This document shows, piece by piece, positions 52,473 through 61,541 of a stretch of DNA of 64,000 nucleotides. The notes beneath the pieces are model-generated. The model searched no databases, was not told the DNA's origin, and saw only the letters and a program-made list of their open reading frames with translations. This DNA is from Anaerobacillus alkalilacustris (GTDB lineage: Bacteria; Bacillota; Bacilli; Bacillales; Anaerobacillaceae). The stretch lies in the NCBI RefSeq assembly GCF_001866005.1, contig NZ_MLQR01000031.1:202617-266616 (forward strand). Reading direction: 5' to 3'. Positions within the stretch are counted from its first letter, which is position 1; each line of letters begins with the position of its first letter. The position numbers and the translations under genes are program-made.

Positions 52473-53462
52473 GTGGCTAATATAAAAGATGTTGCAGAGC
52501 GAGCAGGCGTTTCAGTTACTACTGTTTCACGAGTATTAAATAATCGTGGTTATATCGGTAAAGAAACGAGAAAAAAAGTTGAAGAAGCTATGGCGGAAAT
52601 GAATTATTCTCCAAATCAAATTGCTAGAGCTCTTCAGAAAAGCCAATCCTATATATTAGGAATGATTGTTCCTGACTCGAATCACCCGTTTTTCTCAGAA
52701 TTAATTAAATATGTAGAGATGTATGCAAATGAAAAAAATTATAAAATCCTCATTTGTAATTCACTAGACCAACCTGAAAAAGAAGCTCGTTACTTAAATA
52801 TGTTAAGTGAAAACAGGGTTGATGGAATTATTATGTGCAGCCATACATTAGATGTGGATGCTTATAAGCAAGTAAGTTTTCCAATCGTAACTTTTGACCG
52901 CATAATTTCAAATCAATTTCCTTATGTTGCCTGCGATAACTTTCGAGGAGGCGAATTGGCTACAGAACACTTAATTGAATTAGGTTGTAAAAGTTTGTTA
53001 CACATCTCTGGACCATTAAAGCTAGATTTACTAGCCAATCGTCGTGCAGATGCTTTTAAACTTAGTTGCATGAAGCACAATGTACATTATGAGGTTATTG
53101 AGGGATCAAATGATAATTTGACTTTTGAGTATTTTAATAACTTAATTAAAAATAAGATTTCAGAAAACCTCCCAAAATACGATGGTGTTTTTTGTAGTAA
53201 TGACATTGTAGCTTATGCACTATATCTTTTCGCAACTGAAAATGGCATCAAAGTCCCTGAACAACTAAAAATAGTTGGGTACGATTATCATAGCTTCACA
53301 AGAATGTTGCAAACACCAAAGCTGACAACCATTTCTCAGCCAACAAATCGCTTAGGTAAAGTATTAAGTTCGACTATTATCAATATGATCGAAAACAAAG
53401 ATAAAGATACAATCAATAATACCGTTGTTGATGTCAAACTTATTAAAGGACAAACTACTTGA
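52473..53462 (+). CDS. LacI family transcriptional regulator
   Basis: A 329-residue regulator from GTG 52473 behind AAAGAAAGGAA. The helix-turn-helix is NIKDVAERAGVSVTTVSRVLN (residues about 3-22), followed by the hinge NYSPNQIARAL and a periplasmic-binding-protein-like sensor (LGMIVPDSNHPFFSELI, GVFCSNDIVAYAL, LTTISQPTNRLG). It is divergent from the sugar ABC operon and probably represses it until the sugar binds. The inducer is unknown. A terminator follows directly. Confidence 0.95.
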   Translation: MANIKDVAERAGVSVTTVSRVLNNRGYIGKETRKKVEEAMAEMNYSPNQIARALQKSQSYILGMIVPDSNHPFFSELIKYVEMYANEKNYKILICNSLDQPEKEARYLNMLSENRVDGIIMCSHTLDVDAYKQVSFPIVTFDRIISNQFPYVACDNFRGGELATEHLIELGCKSLLHISGPLKLDLLANRRADAFKLSCMKHNVHYEVIEGSNDNLTFEYFNNLIKNKISENLPKYDGVFCSNDIVAYALYLFATENGIKVPEQLKIVGYDYHSFTRMLQTPKLTTISQPTNRLGKVLSSTIINMIENKDKDTINNTVVDVKLIKGQTT

Positions 53463-53490
53463 TTTCAAACGGGCATTAAAATTTTAAAAA

Positions 53491-53522
53491 TCAATCTCTA
53501 AAATTTAAGAGATTGATTTTTT
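53491..53522 (+). terminator. Rho-independent terminator of the lacI-type gene
   Basis: TCAATCTCT and AGAGATTGA form a 9-bp stem followed by TTTTTT. Confidence 0.87.
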
Positions 53523-53822
53523 ATATAATCAGAATTTATAAATTTCTAACTTGGAAACTGTCTAGCGCAAGCAGCCTACAAGCTCGGTCACTTCAGTCAA
53601 GTTACTGACTTCAATTACTGCTTGAGATCCTTCGTCGATTAGCTTCATGCAGCTTTGCTCCTGCGATTACTCGTCGCACGAAAAACAATTGCTCCTGCGA
53701 TTACTCGTCGCACGAAACAATGCTTCGTGGAAGCCTACTTCGAAGCATTGCAGTTAGACGCAGAAGCACGCGGAAGCCAAAGATCCTTTCGCTCGTGACC
53801 AAGGCTCTTGCGCTTTTCTTGT
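53523..53822 (-). repeat. Dispersed repeat family A, long inverted copy
   Basis: Reverse orientation: ATATAATCAGAATTTATAAA first, ending TTGCGCTTTTCTTG. Two units with TGCGATTACTCGTCGCACGA occur in tandem, as in the forward copy at 23765. Its outer end provides the stop codon of the L,D-transpeptidase gene. Confidence 0.87.
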
Positions 53823-55036
53823 TAATTTCCTTCAATAATTACGATTGTATTAGTCGGTATATGATTATAAAGCCATTGAATATCGGTATTATGCATACGA
53901 ATACAGCCTTTACTTACATAACTACCTATTGAATTTGGGTTATTTGTACCATGAATACCGTATGTAGACCCATTCGTTCCCGGTACATCTAAGCCAAGCC
54001 AGTGGCTACCTAACGGGTTATTTGGGTCACCACCAGGAATGTCACTAGTGATATACCAAGGTTCAATTTTATTTACAATTTTAAATGTTCCTTCAGGTGT
54101 TAGAGAAGGACTTTTCCCAGTAGCAACCTGGAACCTCTTCACTTGTTTATTATCTTGGTAAACGATAAGTGTATTTTCGCCTTTATTAATTAAAATGCTG
54201 TATGATCGTTTGGACGGCTCCTTAATAACAGAAAAGTTTGGAATCGATAACACTAATCCAGGTTTTATATCTTTTGTTGGATCTATAATACTATTATACG
54301 TAGCAAGTCTATCCTGATATATAGATGCTTGATAATACTGCCTTGTAATGCTAAAGAGTGTTTCTCCTTGTTTCACTTCATGAAAGGCGAGGATCAGTGG
54401 GTCAGGAAGCTCTAGATGCATACCAACTTGAATATCAGTAGAAGGGCTAGTAATCCCATTAAAACTTGCCACCTTTGTTTTATAACTACTATCTAAATAA
54501 TACTTCATCGTAATACTATACAATGTTTCTTTTGGTTGAACGACGTGACTGACTATCTTTTGAGCAACTGGTTTAACTATAGATGGCTCTTCTTCTGGTT
54601 GGATGTTACGATTTTGTTCCCTATTATTCGTTTCTAATATTGTTTCTGTTTTCATAACTGTACCATTGACAGTTTCTTTTTCTTCACTGTGATAAATATT
54701 TTGATTTTTAACACTCTGTTTAGGTGGTGTATCATTTACACTTTCTAGAAATACGGAAGCTTCAAGACTCATTTCGTTTAACTCATCAAGTGGTGCTTCT
54801 TCAATAGTATGAACATGGTCATCTTGACTTTTAGAAACGTCTTCAGCATCTTCTTTCTTTTCTATTAATACTGGCAGTTTGTAATTTGCTTTTATTGAAG
54901 TGATGAAATCACTTGTATAAACACCTAAAAAGTAAACGGAAATAACTATAGTAATAGCGGGAAAAATGAATGAATTCTTTTTTGGTCTTTTTCTTTTTTT
55001 CCGTGAAGTATATCCTCGATTAAATTGATCTTGCAT
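53822..55036 (-). CDS. LysM-containing L,D-transpeptidase
   Basis: A 404-residue cell-wall enzyme. A basic N-terminus and one membrane helix (SFIFPAITIVISVYFLGVYT) are followed by a 100-residue charged linker, two LysM domains (HVVQPKETLYSITMKYY and HEVKQGETLFSITRQYY) and a YkuD domain with the active-site region YGIHGTNNPNSIG and SKGCIRMHNTD. L,D-transpeptidases form 3-3 cross-links between meso-diaminopimelate residues. It stays membrane-anchored, since no cleavage site is evident. Its stop codon is in the end of a family A repeat. Confidence 0.94.
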   Translation of the reverse strand: MQDQFNRGYTSRKKRKRPKKNSFIFPAITIVISVYFLGVYTSDFITSIKANYKLPVLIEKKEDAEDVSKSQDDHVHTIEEAPLDELNEMSLEASVFLESVNDTPPKQSVKNQNIYHSEEKETVNGTVMKTETILETNNREQNRNIQPEEEPSIVKPVAQKIVSHVVQPKETLYSITMKYYLDSSYKTKVASFNGITSPSTDIQVGMHLELPDPLILAFHEVKQGETLFSITRQYYQASIYQDRLATYNSIIDPTKDIKPGLVLSIPNFSVIKEPSKRSYSILINKGENTLIVYQDNKQVKRFQVATGKSPSLTPEGTFKIVNKIEPWYITSDIPGGDPNNPLGSHWLGLDVPGTNGSTYGIHGTNNPNSIGSYVSKGCIRMHNTDIQWLYNHIPTNTIVIIEGN

Positions 55037-55157
55037 TGGCTCCTGGCTTCTCCCTTCTCTTTTTTAAACTTTCGAAATCTCAACAATTATGTCATATTTA
55101 ACCCACCATTTCTTTTGTTTTTGTCAAAATGGGACTGACAAAACAATAAAACACACC

Positions 55158-55181
55158 ATAATCTCTAGTACTAGAGATTAT
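55158..55181. other. Perfect 24-base palindrome, possible terminator
   Basis: ATAATCTCTAGT and ACTAGAGATTAT form a hairpin followed by CTTATTTTAT. No gene ends next to it, so it may be a repeat remnant. Confidence 0.45.
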
Positions 55182-55387
55182 CTTATTTTATAAAACTATG
55201 ACTAATTCATTATTTATCTATTAAATTAGCAAGGACTATCGTCATAAAATTTTTTTTAGTTTTTTCCCCACTATTTTTGATTTAATAGGTATTAGAACTG
55301 AAGAGCATTTGAAATCCATCATTCAAACTGATATTGTTTTGTAAATTTTAGTTTCTCTCCAGTTGCATAATTAGAAAGCCTAGAGAG

Positions 55388-55497
55388 AACTCGTTCTAGC
55401 TTCGCTAGAACATCGGAAATTCAGATGGAGTCCCAACTCCACCTGAATGGAAGTTCCCACCTACGCTACGCTTAGAGGTGGGGGTCTATGACCCTTA
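55388..55497 (+). repeat. Triple-hairpin repeat, family C, possible IS200/IS605-type end remnant
   Basis: Three hairpins in series: GTTCTAGC/GCTAGAAC, TTCAGATGGAGT/ACTCCACCTGAA and CCCACCT/AGGTGGG, then GGTCTATGACCC. An inverted copy lies at 60640-60738. Strings of this kind resemble the right ends of IS200/IS605-type elements, but no tnpA or tnpB is present; the link is inference. The remaining 55182-55645 gap shows no gene. Confidence 0.65.
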
Positions 55498-55645
55498 AGC
55501 ACAAAAAAATTTGATTAATTTTTACAAACTATAAGTCATTTCCCACCTAATTTTAAACTCCCTATTAAAATCTTGAATTTCATAACATTATTTTAGTTAT
55601 TTTGGAAAAAATAGACGTAGTGATTAGTTTTTGGAGAGTGAAAAC

Positions 55646-57181
55646 ATGACGAATAGCAAATGGCCTCAAGTACCAGAGCCATATTGGCAAAATGATTTAG
55701 AGATTCCACATTTTAAAAGCTTAGAAACGGACATAAGTACAGATGTTACCATTGTAGGTGGAGGGATTACAGGGATTACAGCAGGCTATTTACTTAGTCT
55801 TAATGGGGTGAAAGTTACAATAATTGATGCTGGCAGAATTTTATCTGGAACAACCGGACATACAACTGCGAAAATAACAGCTCAACATGGACTGATATAT
55901 GACGAACTAATCCAACATTTCGGAGTAGAACAAGCGAAGATGTATTACCAATCTAATGATGCAGCTCGGGCATTTATTAAAAATACAATTCAAACGCTAA
56001 ATATAAACTGTAATCTCGAAGAACACAATGCCTACATATATACTAATACAAATAGTGAACTTATAAAGTTAGAAAAAGAAGCAAAAGCATATGAAAAGTT
56101 AAATATTTCAGGAAAACTAGTCGAAACAACGCCACTTCCCTTACCAATGATTAAAGCAATCTTAATGGAAGAGCAGGCCCAATTTCACCCATTAAAATAC
56201 TTACTTCCTCTTGTTCAATCGATTATCGACAATGGTGGCGATATTTATGAACATACAACAGCTGTCGATGTAGAAACAGGAGTGTCTCCAAAAGTAATTA
56301 CTCGTAATGGTAAAAAAATTACGAATAAACAGATAATCTCTTGTTCCCACTTTCCTTTCTATGACGGTGGTGGTTATTATTTTACAAGAATGTACGCTGA
56401 AAGGTCCTATGTCGTTGCTTTTAAAAATAATAAACCTTTTCCAGGGGGAATGTACTTAAGTTTGGAAACTCCGAAGCGCTCAGTCCGAAGTATGAACAAC
56501 CTTCTTCTCATTGGTGGTGAAAGCCATAAAACCGGTCATGGTATTAATACAATGAAACACTATGAAGCTTTAGCTACCTTTGGTGAAAAAATCCTTGGAG
56601 TTTCAGACATTAAGTATCGGTGGTCAACACAAGACTTATATACGTTAGATAAAGTTCCATACATTGGTCACATTACATCTGAAAGTAAAAATATATTTAT
56701 AGCTACTGGCTACCGCAAATGGGGCATGACAAATGGAACAGCGGCTGCGATGATACTAACCGATCTTATTATCAAAGGTACTCATCCATATGAAGATCTT
56801 TTTAGACCATCAAAGTTTAAGGCAGACCCTTCCATTAAAAAATTTGTTCAGCATAATACTGATGTGACTCTACAATTTATCAAAGGAAAAATTGATATTA
56901 AAAACAAGCACCCTGAAGAGGTTAAAACAGTGGAAGGAACTCATGTAAATATAAATGGTAAAAAATGTGGTGCTTACCGTGATGATAGTGGACATTTACA
57001 CATTGTAGATTCATCATGTACTCATTTAGGATGTGAAGTGGAATGGAACGAAGGAGAAAAATCATGGGATTGTCCTTGTCACGGTTCGCGTTTCTCTATC
57101 AATGGGGATGTCATAGAAGGACCAGCGGATCAACCGTTAAAAAAGGTAAACGAAAACAGGACTACTTTATCCCAGTCTTAA
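55646..57181 (+). CDS. FAD-dependent oxidoreductase with C-terminal Rieske domain (YhfW-like)
   Basis: A 511-residue fusion. The N-terminal DAO domain opens with VTIVGGGITGITAGYLLSL (near residue 33) and ends with NIFIATGYRKWGMTNG. The last 80 residues are a Rieske [2Fe-2S] domain: CTHLGC (near 458) and CPCHGSRF (near 477). The layout matches B. subtilis YhfW. Substrate and electron partner are unknown. Start at ATG 55646, with TTGGAGAG upstream. The last codons (TTLSQS) lie inside an inverted family R repeat. Confidence 0.93.
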   Translation: MTNSKWPQVPEPYWQNDLEIPHFKSLETDISTDVTIVGGGITGITAGYLLSLNGVKVTIIDAGRILSGTTGHTTAKITAQHGLIYDELIQHFGVEQAKMYYQSNDAARAFIKNTIQTLNINCNLEEHNAYIYTNTNSELIKLEKEAKAYEKLNISGKLVETTPLPLPMIKAILMEEQAQFHPLKYLLPLVQSIIDNGGDIYEHTTAVDVETGVSPKVITRNGKKITNKQIISCSHFPFYDGGGYYFTRMYAERSYVVAFKNNKPFPGGMYLSLETPKRSVRSMNNLLLIGGESHKTGHGINTMKHYEALATFGEKILGVSDIKYRWSTQDLYTLDKVPYIGHITSESKNIFIATGYRKWGMTNGTAAAMILTDLIIKGTHPYEDLFRPSKFKADPSIKKFVQHNTDVTLQFIKGKIDIKNKHPEEVKTVEGTHVNINGKKCGAYRDDSGHLHIVDSSCTHLGCEVEWNEGEKSWDCPCHGSRFSINGDVIEGPADQPLKKVNENRTTLSQS

Positions 57182-57273
57182 GGGGTAGTAAGAGCCCCTC
57201 AAAACTTAAGAAAATCGAGAAGTATAGGTGGGAGATGAAGAAACCCCACTGATTGAAGGTCAGCTTTATAAAA
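57166..57273 (-). repeat. Dispersed repeat family R, inverted copy overlapping a gene end
   Basis: Reading in reverse it runs AAAGCTGACCTTCAATCAGT, CCCACCTATACTTCTCGATT, TTCTTAAGTTTTGAGGGGC and CCCTTAAGACTGGGATAAA. It contains the last five codons and stop of the FAD/Rieske gene. Confidence 0.83.
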
Positions 57274-57453
57274 GCTGTTATTTGGAGTATATTTCTACAT
57301 TTTCCATTGTTAAACAATAATATATACACGCCCATAATTTGTTATTTAAAAAAATTAATTTTATTATAAAAAAATATAGAAATATCAGATAAATATGATA
57401 TAGTATTACATGGCAAAAAACATTTTAGCGGTTTAAAGGAGGAAATTTACAAC

Positions 57454-58803
57454 ATGGGTCAAATTGACACAAACCGTGAACAGTGGGGGTCAAGGTTAGG
57501 TTTTATCTTGGCAGCAATGGGGTCAGCAGTTGGATTAGGAAATATTTGGAGGTTTTCATACGTTACGGGAGAAAATGGCGGAGCTGCATTTTTGCTTATA
57601 TATTTCTTTTTCATTATTTTCATTGGTATCCCAATTGTTATGGCTGAGTTTACAATCGGTAAACGAGCTCAAAGTGATGTAGTAGGTTCTTTTGAAGAGT
57701 TAGCACCTGGTAAACCTTGGGTACTTGCTGGTTTTATGGGTGTAGCATCTGCTTTTATCATTTTATCTTTTTATGGAGTAATAGCTGGTTGGACAGTCAG
57801 ATACTTCATTCATTATTTAACCGGTGGTATAACAGTTGAAAATGATGCTCAGTACGTTGATGTGTTTCTTAATTTTATTACGAATCCATTACAACCTCTA
57901 TTATGGCAATTTCTTTTCATGGCTTTAACTATCGGAATTGTGTACGTAGGAGTAAAAAAAGGAATTGAGAAAACTAATAAGATTTTAATGCCACTATTAG
58001 CAATTCTCGTTATTATACTTGCTGGGTATAGTTTAACATTAGGTGGTGCGTCTGATGCTCTTTCATTTCTATTCACACCTGACTGGAGCAAGCTTTCCGA
58101 CCCTAATGTTTACTTAGCAGCACTTGGACAAGCATTCTTCTCCTTAAGCTTAGGAATGGGAGCTTTAATTACGTACGGGAGTTACTTATCTAAAAAAGAA
58201 AAGTTACCAGGTGCCGCAGCTAGCGTAGCAGCCTTAGATACAGTATTTGCTTTAATTGCAGGGTTAATGATTTTCCCGGCAGTCTTTGCCTTCGGGATTC
58301 AACCTGACGAAGGACCAGGTCTTGTTTTTATCGCATTACCTAGTATTTTTGCTAATATGGCTTATGGTACGTTATTCGGCGGAGTCTTCTTTTTCTTATT
58401 ATCAGCAGCGGCTCTTTCGTCAGCCGTCTCATTATTAGAAGTTGCAGTAGCATATTTCATTCGTAAGTTTAACTGGACAAGACAAAAAACTACTATTATT
58501 ATCGGTGGAATTATCTTTTTAATTGGAGTACCTTCTTCACTAAGCCAAGGAAATTGGTCACATATTACATTCTTTGGGGCTGGTATTCTAGATAGTATGG
58601 ACTTTATTGCATCAAATATTTTCCTCCCACTTGGCGGGTTATTAATCGCTTTATTCGTTGGTTGGGGTTGGAAAAAATCAGATGCTCTTGAGGCTTCTGA
58701 TTTTGGTGATACATTGCTAGGTAATGCTTGGATCTTTATATTAAGGTATTTTGCACCTATCGCAATCTTCATAGTATTTTTAGCTTCAATCGGTGTATTT
58801 TAA
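57454..58803 (+). CDS. Sodium-dependent transporter of the NSS (SNF) family
   Basis: A 449-residue protein with about 11 membrane segments. The first helix carries the Na+ and substrate site GSAVGLGNIWRFSYVTGENG (residues 24-43). Later family blocks are LGQAFFSLSLGMGALITYGSY near 225 and FLLSAAALSSAVSLLEVAVAY near 313. NSS proteins couple Na+ to uptake of amino acids or amines, a common choice in alkaliphilic bacilli. AAAGGAGGAAATT precedes ATG 57454. Substrate unknown. Confidence 0.95.
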   Translation: MGQIDTNREQWGSRLGFILAAMGSAVGLGNIWRFSYVTGENGGAAFLLIYFFFIIFIGIPIVMAEFTIGKRAQSDVVGSFEELAPGKPWVLAGFMGVASAFIILSFYGVIAGWTVRYFIHYLTGGITVENDAQYVDVFLNFITNPLQPLLWQFLFMALTIGIVYVGVKKGIEKTNKILMPLLAILVIILAGYSLTLGGASDALSFLFTPDWSKLSDPNVYLAALGQAFFSLSLGMGALITYGSYLSKKEKLPGAAASVAALDTVFALIAGLMIFPAVFAFGIQPDEGPGLVFIALPSIFANMAYGTLFGGVFFFLLSAAALSSAVSLLEVAVAYFIRKFNWTRQKTTIIIGGIIFLIGVPSSLSQGNWSHITFFGAGILDSMDFIASNIFLPLGGLLIALFVGWGWKKSDALEASDFGDTLLGNAWIFILRYFAPIAIFIVFLASIGVF

Positions 58804-58818
58804 TCAAGTTCTCACAGA

Positions 58819-58846
58819 AGCCAATCAGATGCCTGATTGGCTTTTT
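58819..58846 (+). terminator. Rho-independent terminator of the NSS transporter gene
   Basis: AGCCAATCAG and CTGATTGGCT form a 10-bp stem with a 4-base loop, then TTTTA. Confidence 0.93.
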
Positions 58847-58857
58847 ACAGTATCACA

Positions 58858-58938
58858 ATTTATAAATTTCTTACTTGGAAACTGTCTAGCTTAAGGCGCC
58901 TTTCGCTCGTGACCAAGGCGCTTGCACTTTTCTTGTTT
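58858..58938 (-). repeat. Dispersed repeat family A, short inverted copy
   Basis: TTTATAAATTTCTTACTTGG and AAACTGTCTAGCTTAAGGCG followed by CGTGACCAAGGCGCTTGC and CTTTTCTTG: both ends of the family with the middle removed. Confidence 0.82.
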
Positions 58939-58941
58939 ATT

Positions 58942-58997
58942 TATATATTTTTATCAAATAATATTTTTTCTGAAATATTATTTGATAAAAATATATA
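58942..58997. repeat. Perfect 25-bp AT-rich inverted repeat
   Basis: Arms at 58942-58966 and 58973-58997 are exact reverse complements (inner ends CAAATAATATTT and AAATATTATTTG) around a 6-base loop. It is 40 bases past the Mn-binding protein stop on the minus strand and could end that transcript, although the stem is all A/T but two pairs. Confidence 0.75.
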
Positions 58998-59037
58998 AAG
59001 GACCAACAATCCAATTGTCAGCCCTCTATAATTAATA

Positions 59038-59946
59038 TTAATTTTTTAATCCTTCAACAAACACTTTTACATTTTCTTTCATCATACCGATGTAATTTTC
59101 GGCACCGCTACCTTCTTCTCCAACTGCATCAGTATATACTTCACCAGCAATTGCAACACCTGTTTCATTAGAGATCATTTCCATATAACGTTTGTCAATT
59201 GTAGATTCTACAAATAAAGCTGGAACATTATTTTCTCTAACAAAATCACTTAAACGAGCATATTGTTGTGGTGTACCTTCTTCTAATGAATTAATATCCC
59301 AAATTCCTTCCGTATGGAACCCATAATCTTTACCGAAATATTTAAAAGCATTTTCACTTACAATAATAACTCGATGCTCAACTGGAATTTGCTCAACTTG
59401 CTCAACAATCCAATTATCAAGTTCTAGTAATTCAGCGATGTAAGCTTCCGCATTTTCACGGTAAGTCTGTTCTCCTTCAGGATCTCTTTTAATTAAATCT
59501 TCAACCAAATTTTCCACATAAATAATTACATTTTTTGGACTCAACCAAGCATGCGGATCAGCTTCATTATCATCAACCAACGGAATTTCTGTCACACCTT
59601 CAGACAGAGTAACAATATCTGTATCTGAAATATTTGAAATTACTTTTTCTAACCATTCTTCTAAATCAAGGCCATTTACGTAAAAAACAGATGAGTCGCT
59701 TATTCTACTAAAGTCTCCTGGGGTTGGCTCATATTCATGTGGCTCTTCTCCAACAGGAACAATATAATTAACTGTAGCACGTTCTTTAGTAACTTGCGAA
59801 ATTATATCACCTAGAACAGAAAAGCTCGTTGTAATAAATAAACCATCTTCTTCTGACTTAGTCGTTTCTTCTGAACTACATCCAACAATTAATAAACCAC
59901 ACACAAAAATAAAACTTACGAATACTAAAAATTTCTTACTAAACAT
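59038..59946 (-). CDS. Metal-binding lipoprotein, cluster A-I, manganese type (MntA/PsaA-like)
   Basis: A 302-residue binding protein with lipobox LLIVGC. Metal ligands are visible: His in EEPHEYEP (near 72), His in DPHAWLSP (near 132), Glu in SENAFKYFGK (near 198) and Asp in YTDAVGEEG (near 275). A Glu as third ligand points to Mn2+ rather than Zn2+, which usually has a third His. No permease or ATPase gene is next to it. Upstream lie a small ORF and two MntR-like palindromes. Confidence 0.92.
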   Translation of the reverse strand: MFSKKFLVFVSFIFVCGLLIVGCSSEETTKSEEDGLFITTSFSVLGDIISQVTKERATVNYIVPVGEEPHEYEPTPGDFSRISDSSVFYVNGLDLEEWLEKVISNISDTDIVTLSEGVTEIPLVDDNEADPHAWLSPKNVIIYVENLVEDLIKRDPEGEQTYRENAEAYIAELLELDNWIVEQVEQIPVEHRVIIVSENAFKYFGKDYGFHTEGIWDINSLEEGTPQQYARLSDFVRENNVPALFVESTIDKRYMEMISNETGVAIAGEVYTDAVGEEGSGAENYIGMMKENVKVFVEGLKN

Positions 59947-59967
59947 TTTTTCACTCCTTAAAAATTT

Positions 59968-60057
59968 TTATATAATAAAAAACGTAGTTAACAACAACAA
60001 TCCAATCAACGCATAATAGACAGTTAGTGTTGAAGATATTCGTTTTGTAATTTTCAT
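59968..60057 (-). CDS. Possible 29-residue membrane peptide upstream of the Mn-binding protein
   Basis: Minus-strand ATG 60057 follows AAAGGAGGC at 12 bases. The product MKITKRISSTLTVYYALIGL and LLLTTFFII is basic then hydrophobic, a single membrane span. It stops 21 bases before the lipoprotein gene and shares its leader. It might be a leader or small accessory peptide; nothing else supports it. Confidence 0.4.
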   Translation of the reverse strand: MKITKRISSTLTVYYALIGLLLLTTFFII

Positions 60058-60095
60058 CTTTTCAACAAGCCTCCTTTTTCCTCAAACGAAATTTC

Positions 60096-60109
60096 TTTCC
60101 CTAAGGAAA
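60096..60109. promoter_or_regulatory. MntR-like palindrome, proximal
   Basis: TTTCCCTAAGGAAA is close to the MntR box of Bacillus as I recall it (TTTGCCTTAAGGAAA). It lies in the leader of the Mn-binding protein gene. Confidence 0.55.
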
Positions 60110-60246
60110 CATTTTCCCAAAATATATAACACTCAAGTATTTATACAAAAACTGTAAAATATTTAAGTGTTTATTTACTTATCTTAATTTATAGTGCTTA
60201 TTATAAAATTGTGCATGTATCTTTTTTTTGCGTATAGATAAATAAG

Positions 60247-60301
60247 TTTCCTTAAGGAAAAACTTGTTTTTATTATAATAGATAGATAGTTTGTCTGTCT
60301 A
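60247..60301 (-). promoter_or_regulatory. Promoter with overlapping MntR-like palindrome for the Mn-binding protein unit
   Basis: Minus strand TAGACA (60296-60301) and TATAAT (60272-60277) are 18 bases apart; TTTCCTTAAGGAAA (60247-60260) covers the expected start. This geometry fits repression at high Mn2+. Confidence 0.6.
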
Positions 60302-60639
60302 GAATTATTCACAAAAATTTTTAAACTACTTTTATAGACAAGCAACTTAAAGCTCTGATAAGAATTTATAGTACGAAATATAAAATCGTATAGTAAATAT
60401 TAAGCTCAACCTTTTCATTTTTGACGTGGTCCGATACGCTAACCTCATAGTTTCGTATTAAGAGAATAAAGCCTAAGTCCGATAACTTTTACTTTCCTAA
60501 CAGGAAAAAAACACACTGACACTATCAAATTAAATAATGGTAAGGGTGTTTTATATTTCTGAGCGTTTCATTAACTTTTTCATAATTAATTAGCCTCCTT
60601 CTATTTGGTTAATTTACATTTATCTTAATTTTTTTGGGG

Positions 60640-60738
60640 TAAAAGACCCCCACTTCTAAGCGTAGGTGGGATTTTCCAATCAGGTGAAGTAGACTCTCCA
60701 CCTGATATTACGATGTTTCAGCTTGCTGAAACGAGTTC
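60640..60738 (-). repeat. Triple-hairpin repeat, family C, inverted copy
   Basis: Reverse complement shows the same order as 55388-55497: GTTTCAGC/GCTGAAAC, ATCAGGTGGAG/TTCACCTGAT and CCCACCTACGCTTAGAAGTGGGG... followed by GGTCTTTTACCCC. Other parts of 60302-61073 hold no gene I can support. Confidence 0.65.
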
Positions 60739-61073
60739 ACTATGCTCTTGTTGTGAATTTTTAGCAAATTTCTTCATGACGAATGAAAGCGTCAAACTAT
60801 AACATTTCATTCATTAAATCTTAAAATAACACTTTTTTCTAACATTAACAACACCACAATGGTATTAAAGTGCATTTAAGTCTTCAATTAAGATTATATA
60901 TTTTACTTCCTAATTGAATTTATTTTAGCTAATACCGAAAATAGATCCGGAGATTTTTTTCAAAATGGCTATTTTATCAGTGTAATAATAATTAGGGAGC
61001 TAACTTTTTTGTTGCTTACTTGCCAGTTTATTTGCTAGTATTATCTACATAATACTTAGGAGGCTAATATTTT

Positions 61074-61502
61074 ATGATTCGAAATATAGACGAGAGGGTT
61101 GGCTACCAAATCGGTGTTGCTGCTCACCTTATCCAAAATACTTATAATCAAAAGCTATCAGAATATGATTTAACGGTTGCACAAGCAAAAGTACTTTATA
61201 TGTTAGTAAACTATGGCGAACAACTACAATCTGAATTACAAAATCGTCTTTTTATTAAAGGGTCGACGATGAATGGAATCATTGACTCAATGTTGAAAAA
61301 GCAGTTAATAGAAAAGAATGATAGTAACACTGATCGACGTTCGAAAATTATTACCTTAACAGAAAAAGGAAAAATTCTTGAAGGAAAGTTATGGTCGAGT
61401 ACCAAGGCTATGGAAGTCGAACTAATGAAAGGCTTTTCAAATGAAGAAGAGCAATTATTGTTGGCTTGGTTAAAGAGAATTACAGAAAATTTTAAAAAAT
61501 AG
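61074..61502 (+). CDS. MarR family transcriptional regulator
   Basis: A 142-residue winged-helix protein. The dimer helices frame LTVAQAKVLYMLVNYGEQLQ, the recognition helix IKGSTMNGIIDSMLKKQLIE and the wing DSNTDRRSKIITLTEKGK. MarR proteins repress adjacent efflux genes and release DNA on binding a phenolic or other ligand. It is followed 39 bases later by a MATE pump, a common pair. TTAGGAGGCTAAT precedes the ATG. Confidence 0.94.
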   Translation: MIRNIDERVGYQIGVAAHLIQNTYNQKLSEYDLTVAQAKVLYMLVNYGEQLQSELQNRLFIKGSTMNGIIDSMLKKQLIEKNDSNTDRRSKIITLTEKGKILEGKLWSSTKAMEVELMKGFSNEEEQLLLAWLKRITENFKK

Positions 61503-61541
61503 GTAATGAACCAACAAGATTCATAAAAGGAGAATAATATA

